Positions 16,018 to 23,903 of a DNA stretch of 64,000 bases are shown here, piece after piece. Origin of the DNA: CAUZIZ01 sp965219855 (GTDB taxonomy: Bacteria > Acidobacteriota > UBA6911 > RPQK01 > JAJDTT01); NCBI GenBank assembly GCA_965219855.1, contig CBDCOR010000014.1:124001-188000 (forward strand), written 5' to 3'. A program made the position numbers and the translations under genes. Position 1 is the stretch's first letter; each line of letters opens with the position of its first letter. A model generated the notes under the pieces. That model saw only the letters and a list, made by a program, of their open reading frames with translations. It had not been told where the DNA came from and searched no databases.

Positions 16018-17591
16018 GTGCTTGACCGGAAATTGGAAACCTGTAAGCTCAACCAGGTGAAATCTTTGGTCAGACTCCGTGTTTTATTGGGACTTCTCAT
16101 CGGCCTGCGCTGGCGGGATCTGGAGTCGGCCATCCGCTTCATGAATGTGCGGTTCCCCCTGGATTCTCGGGTAGTGCGCCTGCTCAAGTTCATGAACTGG
16201 TCCTTTGACGTGATGTGGCGCCGGATTCCGGACTCGGAAGCCTGGGTGGAACTACCTGAAAGGATCTCCAAGACGCCATACTGGCTGACGGCTGAGAACC
16301 CGATCGCCGATCATCCTTGGGCGACCAATCCGCGGACTGCCCTCCCCGAGCAAGCAGAAGTCGTCGTGGTCGGGGCGGGATTCGGTGGGGCTGCTGTGGC
16401 CTACCATTGGTCCAAACACGGTTCTGCTCCCCTCGTGATCCTCGAGCGTAATCAGGCGGCCAGTGGGTCGGCCGGAGGCAATGGAGGAATCGTAGTGATG
16501 GCTGGTGGGGCGCTTCACGGCTACTACGTCTACGCACCCGTGAACAAATACCTGGGGCTCACCCAGCCTCGACTCACGGATGCCGAGCGGGAAGAGCGAG
16601 CAGCCTGCTTCGTGATGCTTACGTCAAGGCGCTTCAGGCCAGCCATGAGTCGATCAAAGAGACGATGGAATCCGAGGGAATCGAGTGCGACTACGCCCGA
16701 AAGGGCTGGTTGTTCTATACCGACCCGGTTGCCAGGGAAGGTCTCGAGTCCTCGCTGGCTTTGGGCAGTCGACGGCGCTATTCCGACTGGGTGCGCCGAA
16801 CGCCGGAGCAGCTCTTGGATCGAGGCGGGTTGAGAACCTCCCTGGACGGAGCCGAATCTCTCGAGAGCGCCACCTGGCATCCAGCCAAATGGGTCTGGGG
16901 AATTCTGGGAGCGGCGCTACGCAGCCCTCAGGTTGAGCTTTTCACGCGCACCGGTGTCCAGCGGGTCGAGCGGGAAGGCGAGGAATACGCTGTCCATACC
17001 GATCGCGGCATCATCCGCTCACGCTATGTGGTGAACGCCACCGAGGCCCACACACCGACGGTATTCAAGAACTTCCTCGACCCCTTTCCCAACCTGATCA
17101 CACCCTACAAGGAGCAGGGGCTCCATCTGGAAGGTGGACCCTCCAGCATCGAGCCTCGGGTTGGTGTCAACGGACCGCTTGCCTGGTTTACCCGAATCGC
17201 CTCCGGCGGAATGGTACTGGGCTCCGACAAGACGGCCGTGTCCCCACGGCGAGCGGGCAGGAGTGAGCCTTCCCGCTTCATTACCCGCTATTGCTGTGCC
17301 TCAGTGGGCACCAACTGGGAAGACGCGCCCATGCGAGTCACCCATGAATGGACGGGCACGACCTCGACGACTCCTGATAAGTTTCCCGTGATCGGAAGCA
17401 TGGATGGACGGGGTCTCTACATTATCGACGGTTTTGCCGGCGCCGGCTCGGCCGCTTCATTCAACGGCGGACGGGCGATCGTTTTCCGAATCCTCGGAAG
17501 GCGGCCTGACCCTGACTACCATCCCGATCACTTCTTTTCACCGTCTCGATTTACCGACCCTGCTCGCTACGGAATCCAGACCCCTGAGTAG
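16018..17591 (+). pseudogene. FAD-dependent oxidoreductase (DAO family) with one frameshift
   Basis: Two overlapping frames make one protein of about 524 residues. The first (from GTG 16018; ATG 16141 is an alternative) gives an N-terminal extension of about 110 residues, then the FAD-binding fold VVVVGAGFGGAAVAYHWSKH and LVILERNQAASGSAGGNGGI. Near 16590-16615 the family sequence passes to another frame (RDAYVKALQASHESIKETME), which continues to the stop at 17591 with GWLFYTDP, YVVNATEAHTPTV and the C-terminal IIDGFAGAGSAASFNGGRA typical of DAO proteins. One base lost or gained explains it: a sequencing error or a recent mutation. The substrate, probably an amine or amino acid, is unknown. 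Confidence 0.75.
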
Positions 17592-17678
17592 CCGTTTTTG
17601 GTTTGCCAGGATTTGGCCTCCAAAAATGCTGTTGTAGAATGAGCAAAATGCCTTTCCCAGCTGAAACGGGGAACATCT

Positions 17679-18845
17679 ATGAAAAGCTTAATCCTGAATA
17701 CAATTTGCGTGCTTCTTCTCAACTGTACGGGGGGCCTCGCGGGCCAGGGACCGGTGCGGTTTCAGAAGCGGCTGCTGATGGTGAGTCCCAACGAAGGATG
17801 TGCCGTGGCCGACGTGGACCGCGACGGTCGGTTGGACGTCATCGCCGGGACCCATTGGTTTGCGGCCCCCGAGTTCGCGCCGCGTCCGCTGCGTGAAATC
17901 GAGGAGTTTCGGGACGACTTCGCGCTCAACAATGGAGACCACGCCTGGGACGTCAACGGCGATGGCTGGATCGACGTCATCTCTGGGGACTGGATCAACC
18001 CCGAGATCCATTGGTACGAGAACCCGGGGCCAGCGACTCTCGCCAAAGGCCTGAGGTGGAAACAGCATCTGCTGGCTACCGGGAGGAGCCAGAACGAGGC
18101 CTACTTCTTCAAAGACATGGATGGGGACGGGGTACCCGAGCTGGTGGTCGATTCCTGGGCCGATGACGCCCCCATGGTGGTATGGAAACTCTCGAAGAAT
18201 GCATCGGGAAAGCCGGCACTGTTGCGGATGCAGCTCGGCCCTAAGGGGAACGGACACGGCATGGCGTTCGGCGACATCAATGGGGATGGGAGAGAAGACA
18301 TCCTGTGTAGAACGGGATGGTACGAGGGTCCCACCGGCAACAGCTTTGACCAGGAGTGGACACTTCACCGGGACTGGGATCTACCGGCTGGTTCTTGTCC
18401 TTCTCTGGTGGTGGACTTGAACGACGACGGCCGCAACGACTTGATCTGGGGCTCCGGTCACGACTTCGGCCTGTTCTGGTACGAACAGCTTCCGCCGTCT
18501 GGAGGACAGACTCGATGGAAGCAACATCTCATCGACCGTTCCTACTCGCAGACCCACAGCCTTCACTGGGCCGACCTTGACGGCGACGGTCGGGACGAGT
18601 TGATCACCGGGAAGAGGGTCCGGGGACACTCGGGGAAAGATCCTGGAGGACTCGATCCAGAGTGCCTTTACTATTACACCTGGCACCCAGGATCGGGGAC
18701 GTTCAGCCGCCATACGATCAGTGAAAACGAAGGGATCGGGACCGGAATGCAAATCCGGACTGCCGATCTGGACGAGGACGGACGATTGGACCTGGTCGTG
18801 GCCGGAAAGACCGGAACCTGGGTGCTGCTCAACCTGGGACACTGA
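17679..18845 (+). CDS. Secreted FG-GAP/VCBS-repeat protein
   Basis: A 388-residue exported protein with a signal peptide (MKSLILNTICVLLLNCTGGLAG, cut near QGPVR). It is followed by repeated Ca-binding FG-GAP type motifs: VADVDRDGRLDVIAG, DVNGDGWIDVISGD, KDMDGDGVPELVVD, GDINGDGREDILCR, VDLNDDGRNDLIWG, ADLDGDGRDELITG and ADLDEDGRLDLVVAG. Seven repeats suggest a seven-bladed propeller. There is no catalytic domain, so a binding or surface role is likely. It starts 87 bases after the oxidoreductase stop on the same strand and converges with the octaheme cytochrome gene 36 bases downstream. Confidence 0.85.
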   Translation: MKSLILNTICVLLLNCTGGLAGQGPVRFQKRLLMVSPNEGCAVADVDRDGRLDVIAGTHWFAAPEFAPRPLREIEEFRDDFALNNGDHAWDVNGDGWIDVISGDWINPEIHWYENPGPATLAKGLRWKQHLLATGRSQNEAYFFKDMDGDGVPELVVDSWADDAPMVVWKLSKNASGKPALLRMQLGPKGNGHGMAFGDINGDGREDILCRTGWYEGPTGNSFDQEWTLHRDWDLPAGSCPSLVVDLNDDGRNDLIWGSGHDFGLFWYEQLPPSGGQTRWKQHLIDRSYSQTHSLHWADLDGDGRDELITGKRVRGHSGKDPGGLDPECLYYYTWHPGSGTFSRHTISENEGIGTGMQIRTADLDEDGRLDLVVAGKTGTWVLLNLGH

Positions 18846-18881
18846 GTGGCATGCTTTCGGCTCAGCCTGTCTCTTCCTGAT

Positions 18882-21218
18882 TCACCTTTCTGCGAGCCGC
18901 ATTTCCTTTTCCAGTTGAGTCAACAGACTCGCGATCCCCGGGTTTCCCGGCAAGAGTTCTTGAAGCTTTCGGGCATACTGCAGTGCCAGCTTCAGCTGTC
19001 CCTCTTGCCGCATCAAGGTGACCAGTGCCAGCAGTAGGTCGGGATCTCCAGGGTGTCGAGAATAGGCTGTCTTCAACACTTGCAAGGCCTGCTGGGGCTG
19101 GCCCAGAGACTGGAGCGCCACTCCATAAACGTAGCTGTACCGAGCTTGATCCGGCTGGTTCTCGACCGCCTTCTGGAGCCAGTCCAGCGCCTCGGACCGC
19201 CGCTGCATCCTGACCAGCAACAGGCCCAGTGAATGCTGGAGTGGAGCGCTCTCGGGGTCGATCTTCAAGCCACTGCGCAGCAGCTTCTCGCCCTCCGCGT
19301 CCCTACCCTGGGTACGGTACAGATCGGCCAGGTTCACGTAGGCCAACATCGAGTAGGGCGCGATTTCCAGAGCCTTCTGGTAAGCCGCTTCCGCCTCCTG
19401 GGAGTCGCCAAGCCGTTGATGAAGTAGGCCCAGATTGTAGTGGGACTCAGCTCGATCGGACTGAGTTTCGAAGGCCTCGCGGTATTCGGCCAGGACGAGA
19501 TCGCGCTTGGCCAGGCGCCCGGGTCCCCACGAATCTGGAGGCACATCTGCCAGGGCCCTGACTGCTTCGAGGCGTACGGCGAGAACCGGGTCGGTCAAGC
19601 TAGAGAATAGTAGCTCCAAGCGGACGCTGGGTTCGACCATCTCGGCTGCGGCCGCAGCGGCGATCCGAATCAGGGGATCGTTGCTGGCGAGCGTGGCTCG
19701 AAGGACACGGGTCGACTCAGGAGAGACATGTCTGGCCAGGAGTGACAACGCCGAGGCGCGAGCGATTCCGGGAGCGCTCTCATCCTGAGCCAGCGTCAGG
19801 AGCTTCGCCTCCGCTCCGGGAAGACCCCTCCGACCGGCGAACAATGTCTCTCCAAAGTGGGGCTCGTCCTTGGCGTCGCGACCATACCAGCGCTCCACAG
19901 CATCGACAGCCCATTGGACCGAACGGTCCTGATGACACTCGTTGCACGCATTTGGTGTCCCCAACTTCAGGGAAAGATGAGGACTCGGTACCCGAAAGCT
20001 ATGATCGCGTCTGGCGTCCAGCACCATGTATTTCTTCGCCGGCATATGGCACTCGACGCAGCTGGCTCCGGAGGAACCCGGGGGGTGGAAGTGGTGCGAG
20101 ACGCTCTCGTAGTTTTCTTCCAGATGGCAGGTCCGACAAACTGCCTTGACTCCACCCTGTACGCTCAGACTGTGGGGCTGATGGCAGTCGCTGCAGCTGA
20201 CTCCTTTCCGGTGCATCTTACTTTGCAGAAAAGAACCATAGACATACACCTCGTCCTGGATCTGGCCGTCGGGATAATAGAGCTCCTCTTCCAGGAGCGT
20301 CACCCGATGAGTGTCGAGAAGAGGTTTCCCGTAGACATACTTTTCTGACAGCTGGGAGCGACGCGAATGGCATCGCCCACAGGTCTCTATTTCTAACTGC
20401 GAACTCCTGGGACGGTTTCTTCGAGCGATAGACTTACCCGGATCGAAAACCCAGGAGACATCGTCAGGCTCCTTCAGACGCACTACCAAACCCATTGAGT
20501 CGTCTTCCCTCGGCACATCCCTCGTCGGGTTGTCCTCAGCCCAGGTCACGTGATCGGAGCCGGGCCCATGGCAGGCCTCGCAGGAAACGTTGATCTCGGA
20601 CCAGGTGGTCTGATAGGAACCGTCCTTCGCCGAGTATTTCTTCTTCAAATCGGTGGAGTGGCATTCAGCGCACTGGTGGTTCCAGGTCTGATACACCCCC
20701 GTCCAGTGGAGCGGATCGAGCGGACCAATCTTTTCGTCTCCATAGAGGTGGAACCAGCGCTGGCCCCCCTCCGTCGCAGGGCGTGTATCCCAGCAGATAC
20801 TCAGAGCCTGTAAACGCCCTCGAGGAAACCGGACCAGGTATTGCTGCAGCGGCTCCACCCCGAAGGTGTGAGTGACCTCAAACTCCTGGAGCTCGCCGCC
20901 TTCACCCTCGGTCCGGACCAGGAACTGCCCTTCGCGCTTGTAGAAAGTGGAGGTGACGCCGAAATGGGTAAACTCAGAGTCCCCGAAGTCGGCCAGAACG
21001 GTCTCGTCGCTGGCGATCTGCATGGCCAGATCATGGTGGGAAGCCGCCCAGAGATCTAGCTCCTTCTGATGGCAGGAAGCACAGGCTCCACGGCCTACGA
21101 AGCTGGCTGAAACGGGTCCCTGCTGGTCTGATTGCTCAGTTTTGTCCGGCTCACCACAACCTGCGAGACCCAAACCCAGAATGAGCCCAAAGACAAGTCC
21201 ACTAAGCCCGCTTCGCAT
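18882..21218 (-). CDS. Octaheme c-type cytochrome lipoprotein with HEAT and TPR repeats
   Basis: A 778-residue lipoprotein (lipobox LAGC, Cys21). The N-terminal half has eight CxxCH heme sites: CASCH 46-50, CAECH 183-187, CEACH 213-217, CGRCH 280-284, CSDCH 342-346, CRTCH 361-365, CVECH 387-391 and CNECH 425-429. A HEAT-like region (about 470-580; GIARASALSLLARH, AVRLEAVRALADV) follows, then about five TPR units (from 590; SHYNLGLLHQRLGDSQEAEA and successors). Known relatives are periplasmic multiheme cytochromes of Acidobacteriota and Planctomycetota with unclear electron partners. The HEAT/TPR tail implies a docking role. An anti-sigma/ECF sigma pair lies 280 bases upstream on the same strand and may control it. 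Confidence 0.88.
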   Translation of the reverse strand: MRSGLSGLVFGLILGLGLAGCGEPDKTEQSDQQGPVSASFVGRGACASCHQKELDLWAASHHDLAMQIASDETVLADFGDSEFTHFGVTSTFYKREGQFLVRTEGEGGELQEFEVTHTFGVEPLQQYLVRFPRGRLQALSICWDTRPATEGGQRWFHLYGDEKIGPLDPLHWTGVYQTWNHQCAECHSTDLKKKYSAKDGSYQTTWSEINVSCEACHGPGSDHVTWAEDNPTRDVPREDDSMGLVVRLKEPDDVSWVFDPGKSIARRNRPRSSQLEIETCGRCHSRRSQLSEKYVYGKPLLDTHRVTLLEEELYYPDGQIQDEVYVYGSFLQSKMHRKGVSCSDCHQPHSLSVQGGVKAVCRTCHLEENYESVSHHFHPPGSSGASCVECHMPAKKYMVLDARRDHSFRVPSPHLSLKLGTPNACNECHQDRSVQWAVDAVERWYGRDAKDEPHFGETLFAGRRGLPGAEAKLLTLAQDESAPGIARASALSLLARHVSPESTRVLRATLASNDPLIRIAAAAAAEMVEPSVRLELLFSSLTDPVLAVRLEAVRALADVPPDSWGPGRLAKRDLVLAEYREAFETQSDRAESHYNLGLLHQRLGDSQEAEAAYQKALEIAPYSMLAYVNLADLYRTQGRDAEGEKLLRSGLKIDPESAPLQHSLGLLLVRMQRRSEALDWLQKAVENQPDQARYSYVYGVALQSLGQPQQALQVLKTAYSRHPGDPDLLLALVTLMRQEGQLKLALQYARKLQELLPGNPGIASLLTQLEKEMRLAER

Positions 21219-21326
21219 GGTTCGCCCATTCTAGCCTGCCTGGTGAAGAAATCCTTCCGGAACTTCGATCTCGCCGGCTAGGATGGCTAGGAAGCTTCAC
21301 CCCTGGTTGTGGTCGGTGAGGAGTAT

Positions 21327-21494
21327 CTAGTACCCTGTCAACCTTGAGATTGTAGGTTCTGAACGGCCCTGGTGTCCGATCTCTGCGTTGCACGGCCTCG
21401 ACGTAGGCCAAACTATGACTGCGGCCGCGCGCCTTGACCTCGACCACCATGACTCGTCCATAACCCACAATCTCAAGGTTGACAGGGCACTAGG
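21327..21494. repeat. MITE-like element with long inverted ends
   Basis: CCCTGTCAACCTTGAGATTGT at 21333-21353 and its exact complement at 21467-21487 form 21-base arms that extend outwards and inwards with few mismatches (CTAGTACCCTG against CTAGTGCCCTG). The interior of 113 bases has no supported gene, although a short minus-strand frame crosses it. It may be a deletion derivative of an insertion sequence. It lies between the cytochrome gene and the anti-sigma gene. Confidence 0.6.
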
Positions 21495-21498
21495 CTCT

Positions 21499-21732
21499 CT
21501 AAGCGTTCCTTTTCCAATCTCGAAAGGCCTCGAGCAGGGCGCCCCTGGTATCGCGAGGAATTCCCCCTCCTTCGAGACTACCCAGACTCTTGATGGTCAG
21601 GCGCATCTGTGCCAGATACTCCTGGCAGCCTGGGCAGACAGCGAGGTGCTTCTCGAAACGGACTCGGTCGCCCTGTGGAAGAGTCCCTTCCAGGTACTCA
21701 GTAATCACTTCCACAAGTTCATCACAATCCAT
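21499..21732 (-). CDS. Putative zinc-finger anti-sigma factor
   Basis: A 77-residue protein with an anti-sigma (ZAS-type) N-terminus: MDCDELVEVITEYLEGTLP, then FEKHLAVCPGCQEYL carrying the H-x3-C-x2-C zinc motif. There is no membrane helix, so it is a soluble anti-sigma factor. It follows the ECF sigma gene by 17 bases and should bind that sigma factor. A stimulus cannot be inferred. Confidence 0.85.
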   Translation of the reverse strand: MDCDELVEVITEYLEGTLPQGDRVRFEKHLAVCPGCQEYLAQMRLTIKSLGSLEGGGIPRDTRGALLEAFRDWKRNA

Positions 21733-21749
21733 GCTTTTGGGCCTCGGAT

Positions 21750-22403
21750 CTAATCTACCCGAAGGTAGCTTTCCATTGCGCTTCGGATTTTCGAGCGGGC
21801 GCGATGCAGGAGTACCCTTTGATTCGCTTCACTGATCTCCATGAGCTCGCAAACTTCCCCTGCTGTCCAGCCACTAACGTCTCTGAGGGTGACAACCGAC
21901 TTTTGAGCCGTCGGCAGCTCGCCGATAGCCTGCTGCAATTGGTCCATGCACTCTTGAGACAGCAGCCTTCGTTCCGGATCGTCCCCCCAACTCGTCGGCG
22001 GAACCGCCCAGTGTCCCTGGGATGGGTTTCCCGGCTCGAAAAAGCGGTCAGGCGCTACGGCCAACTCCTTCGCCTCGGCTTCGTCTTTGGCAAGCGCGGA
22101 AAACGGAATCAGTCTTCCATCGCGCTGACGGCGCCGGAGGGCAGAATTGATCAGAATCCGAAAAATCCAGGTCTTCAAAGAGGATCGGCCCTCAAACCGC
22201 CTTATCCCCTTCAACACTCCCAGCCAGGTCTCCTGGAGTACCTCATCGGCAGCCGCAGGTGTGGATACGTGCATGCGCGCCACACATTTGAGTTTGGAAT
22301 GGTAGCGCTCCACCAATTCCAGGAAAGCGGATTCATCACCCAAGCGCAGCCTCGCCAAGAGCTGGTTCTCACTCGTTGGTCCCCCTTCGCCGCCAAGAGT
22401 CAT
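21750..22403 (-). CDS. ECF-type RNA polymerase sigma factor
   Basis: A sigma-70 family factor of the extracytoplasmic-function type. Region 2 is ENQLLARLRLGDESAFLELV through EVLQETWLGVLKGIRRFEG and SSLKTWIFRILINSALRRRQ; region 4 is LPTAQKSVVTLRDVSGWTAG, EVCELMEISEANQRVLLHRA and RSKIRSAMESYL. I propose ATG 22403 because it places about 15 residues before region 2; in-frame starts at 22499 and 22538 would add a tail unlike the family. The gene is followed by its anti-sigma factor and, further on, by the octaheme cytochrome gene. Confidence 0.85.
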   Translation of the reverse strand: MTLGGEGGPTSENQLLARLRLGDESAFLELVERYHSKLKCVARMHVSTPAAADEVLQETWLGVLKGIRRFEGRSSLKTWIFRILINSALRRRQRDGRLIPFSALAKDEAEAKELAVAPDRFFEPGNPSQGHWAVPPTSWGDDPERRLLSQECMDQLQQAIGELPTAQKSVVTLRDVSGWTAGEVCELMEISEANQRVLLHRARSKIRSAMESYLRVD

Positions 22404-22613
22404 TGAGTCTCTAGAGTTCGTCAAATCCACACCCGATAGCACCCTCGCCCACTCGGCGATCACACCGCTCAAGGGCGAGAAAAGAATTGATTCGGGCATA
22501 GTAGCCTGATTCTCGGAAACCTGTCCATAATGCGGCACGCCACACTCTCCGCTTCCTCTGTGTCGGCACGGCGTGAAACGTTACAGAAGAAGTCTAAGGA
22601 AGCGGTCAGGAAC

Positions 22614-22681
22614 GTAGCTTTGGTCTCCAGGCCGAAGTCCTGTCTTGCTTTCGAGCCTTCGGCTCGATACGGCGGCCTGGA
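22614..22681. repeat. Palindromic repeat, right end truncated
   Basis: GTAGCTTTGGTCTCCAGGCC, a CGAGCCTTCGGCTCG hairpin and GGCGGCCTGGA are present, but the expected right foot is missing: the RND fragment begins instead. The repeat therefore sits at a deletion junction. Confidence 0.75.
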
Positions 22682-22684
22682 CAG

Positions 22685-23110
22685 CGTCCACATCCTGGTC
22701 TCGATGTTGACTCCGATGCGCCTCGAAGAGTTCACATCCTGGCTGCGTCAGCGACCCGAGGTCCGGCACGTCTACAGCTACTCGGACGTGATCAAGAGGT
22801 TGAATAAGAACCTTCACGGCGACGACCCAGCCTGGTATCGGATCCCGCAAGACTGCCAGGCAGCGGCCCAGTATCTGCTCCTCTATGAGCTCTCCTTGCC
22901 CTTCGGGTTGGACCTCAACGACCGGGTCAACATCGACAAATCCGCGACACGCGTAACCGCCTCGCTGGACGAAATCTCTACTGCAGGGGTTCGAGACTTC
23001 CTCGACCAATCCCAGGATGAGCCTGATCCCCAATGCCTTACCGATCCTGATGACGTTTGGAGTGTGGGCGTTGATGGTTGGAGAGCTGGGCATGGCGGCC
23101 GTGGAGTTGA
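22685..23110 (+). pseudogene. Fragments of an RND/MMPL-type exporter
   Basis: The first stretch is an internal piece of an RND-superfamily exporter: EEFTSWLRQRPEVRHVYSYS, IKRLNKNLHGDDPAWYRIPQ, QYLLLYELSLPFGLDLNDRV and NIDKSATRVTASL. In complete family members these precede the second transmembrane half. At about 23010 the reading jumps, in another frame, to MSLIPNALPILMTFGVWALM followed by VGELGMAAV, a transmembrane segment that normally lies well over 100 residues further on. An internal deletion is therefore evident, and neither terminus of the exporter remains. The fragment begins right after a truncated palindromic repeat. Confidence 0.65.
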
Positions 23111-23692
23111 ACAAGTACGAGTATAAGTATCTTCGGTCCGAGCCCTGTGGGGGAGCTTCAGTGTGACGTCATTGAACAGTATCCGCGCTACCAGCCCTCG
23201 GGTTATACCAAGCAGATCTCTTGGATCGATCAGGAGGCATTTCAGGTGCGCAGAATCGAGTTCTATGACCGTAAGGGTCAACTGCTCAAGGCTCTATCCC
23301 TGCAGGACTATCGGCAGTACGAAGGGGCTTACTGGCGACCTTTGCAGACCCTTTATCAGGTCTTCAATGGCGCAGCCGACCTGGGCTTGCTATTCGAGTA
23401 CCTCTACGATGGCCGCGGCGACGAGGCTCCCATCACGGTCCTCGACCACGACCTCTTCTTCGGCGCCCGCCTGGCCCTCAACGACACGCAGGACACCCAG
23501 CTGTTGGCGGGAACTATCATCGACCATAGCCATGGTTCAACGGCAGTGTCGGTCGAGTTTGAAAGGAGGATCGCCGAGCATTTGAAACTGGGAGTGGAAA
23601 GTCGGCACTTTCTCAATACCTCGAGGCAGGACAGCTTGGAGGCGTTCAGAGCCGACGACTTCACCGCGCTGAGGCTTTCCTGGTACTTCTAG
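23105..23692 (+). pseudogene. Fused remnants of a LolA-like protein and an outer-membrane protein
   Basis: Directly after the exporter fragment comes LNKYEYKYLRSEPCGG, which belongs to an outer-membrane lipoprotein-sorting (LolA-like) protein. It is frameshifted near 23160 and continues as VIEQYPRYQPSGYTKQISWI and AFQVRRIEFYDRKGQLLKAL. At about 23340 this passes without a break into the C-terminal part of an outer-membrane beta-barrel protein (LLFEYLYDGRGDEAPITVLD ... ALNDTQDTQLLAGTIIDHSH ... FTALRLSWYF, ending in the aromatic C-terminus typical of barrels). RND exporter, LolA-like protein and barrel commonly form one operon, so this is that operon condensed to about 1 kb by successive deletions. 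Confidence 0.65.
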
Positions 23693-23828
23693 GGTGAAAC
23701 CTCATCGCCAAGCTTCCGAACTTCGGCGTTGGTAATGTTCGGTGTTTTGCGGTTTGAGATTTAGGCTTTTCTGCTTCCCGAGAAGGCAACCGCTAAAGCC
23801 CCACTAAACTGGAACTTCATCTGCAGAA

Positions 23829-23903
23829 GTAGCTTTGGCCTCCAGGCCGAAGTCTTATTCTTCTGAGCCTTTGGCTCGGACGGCGGCCTGGAGGCCGAAG
23901 CTA
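23829..23903. repeat. Palindromic repeat carrying intron copy 3 at its foot
   Basis: GTAGCTTTGGCCTCCAGGCC, an inner GAGCCTTTGGCTC hairpin and GGCGGCCTGGAGGCCGAAGC form the palindrome. It is preceded by CTGGAACTTCATCTGC. The foot GCTA is joined to intron copy 3. Confidence 0.85.

Noticed and set aside
22530..22690. N-terminal extension of the RND fragment frame
   Set aside because: The residues before 22685 are translated from a palindromic repeat and upstream intergenic DNA, so they are not part of a gene.
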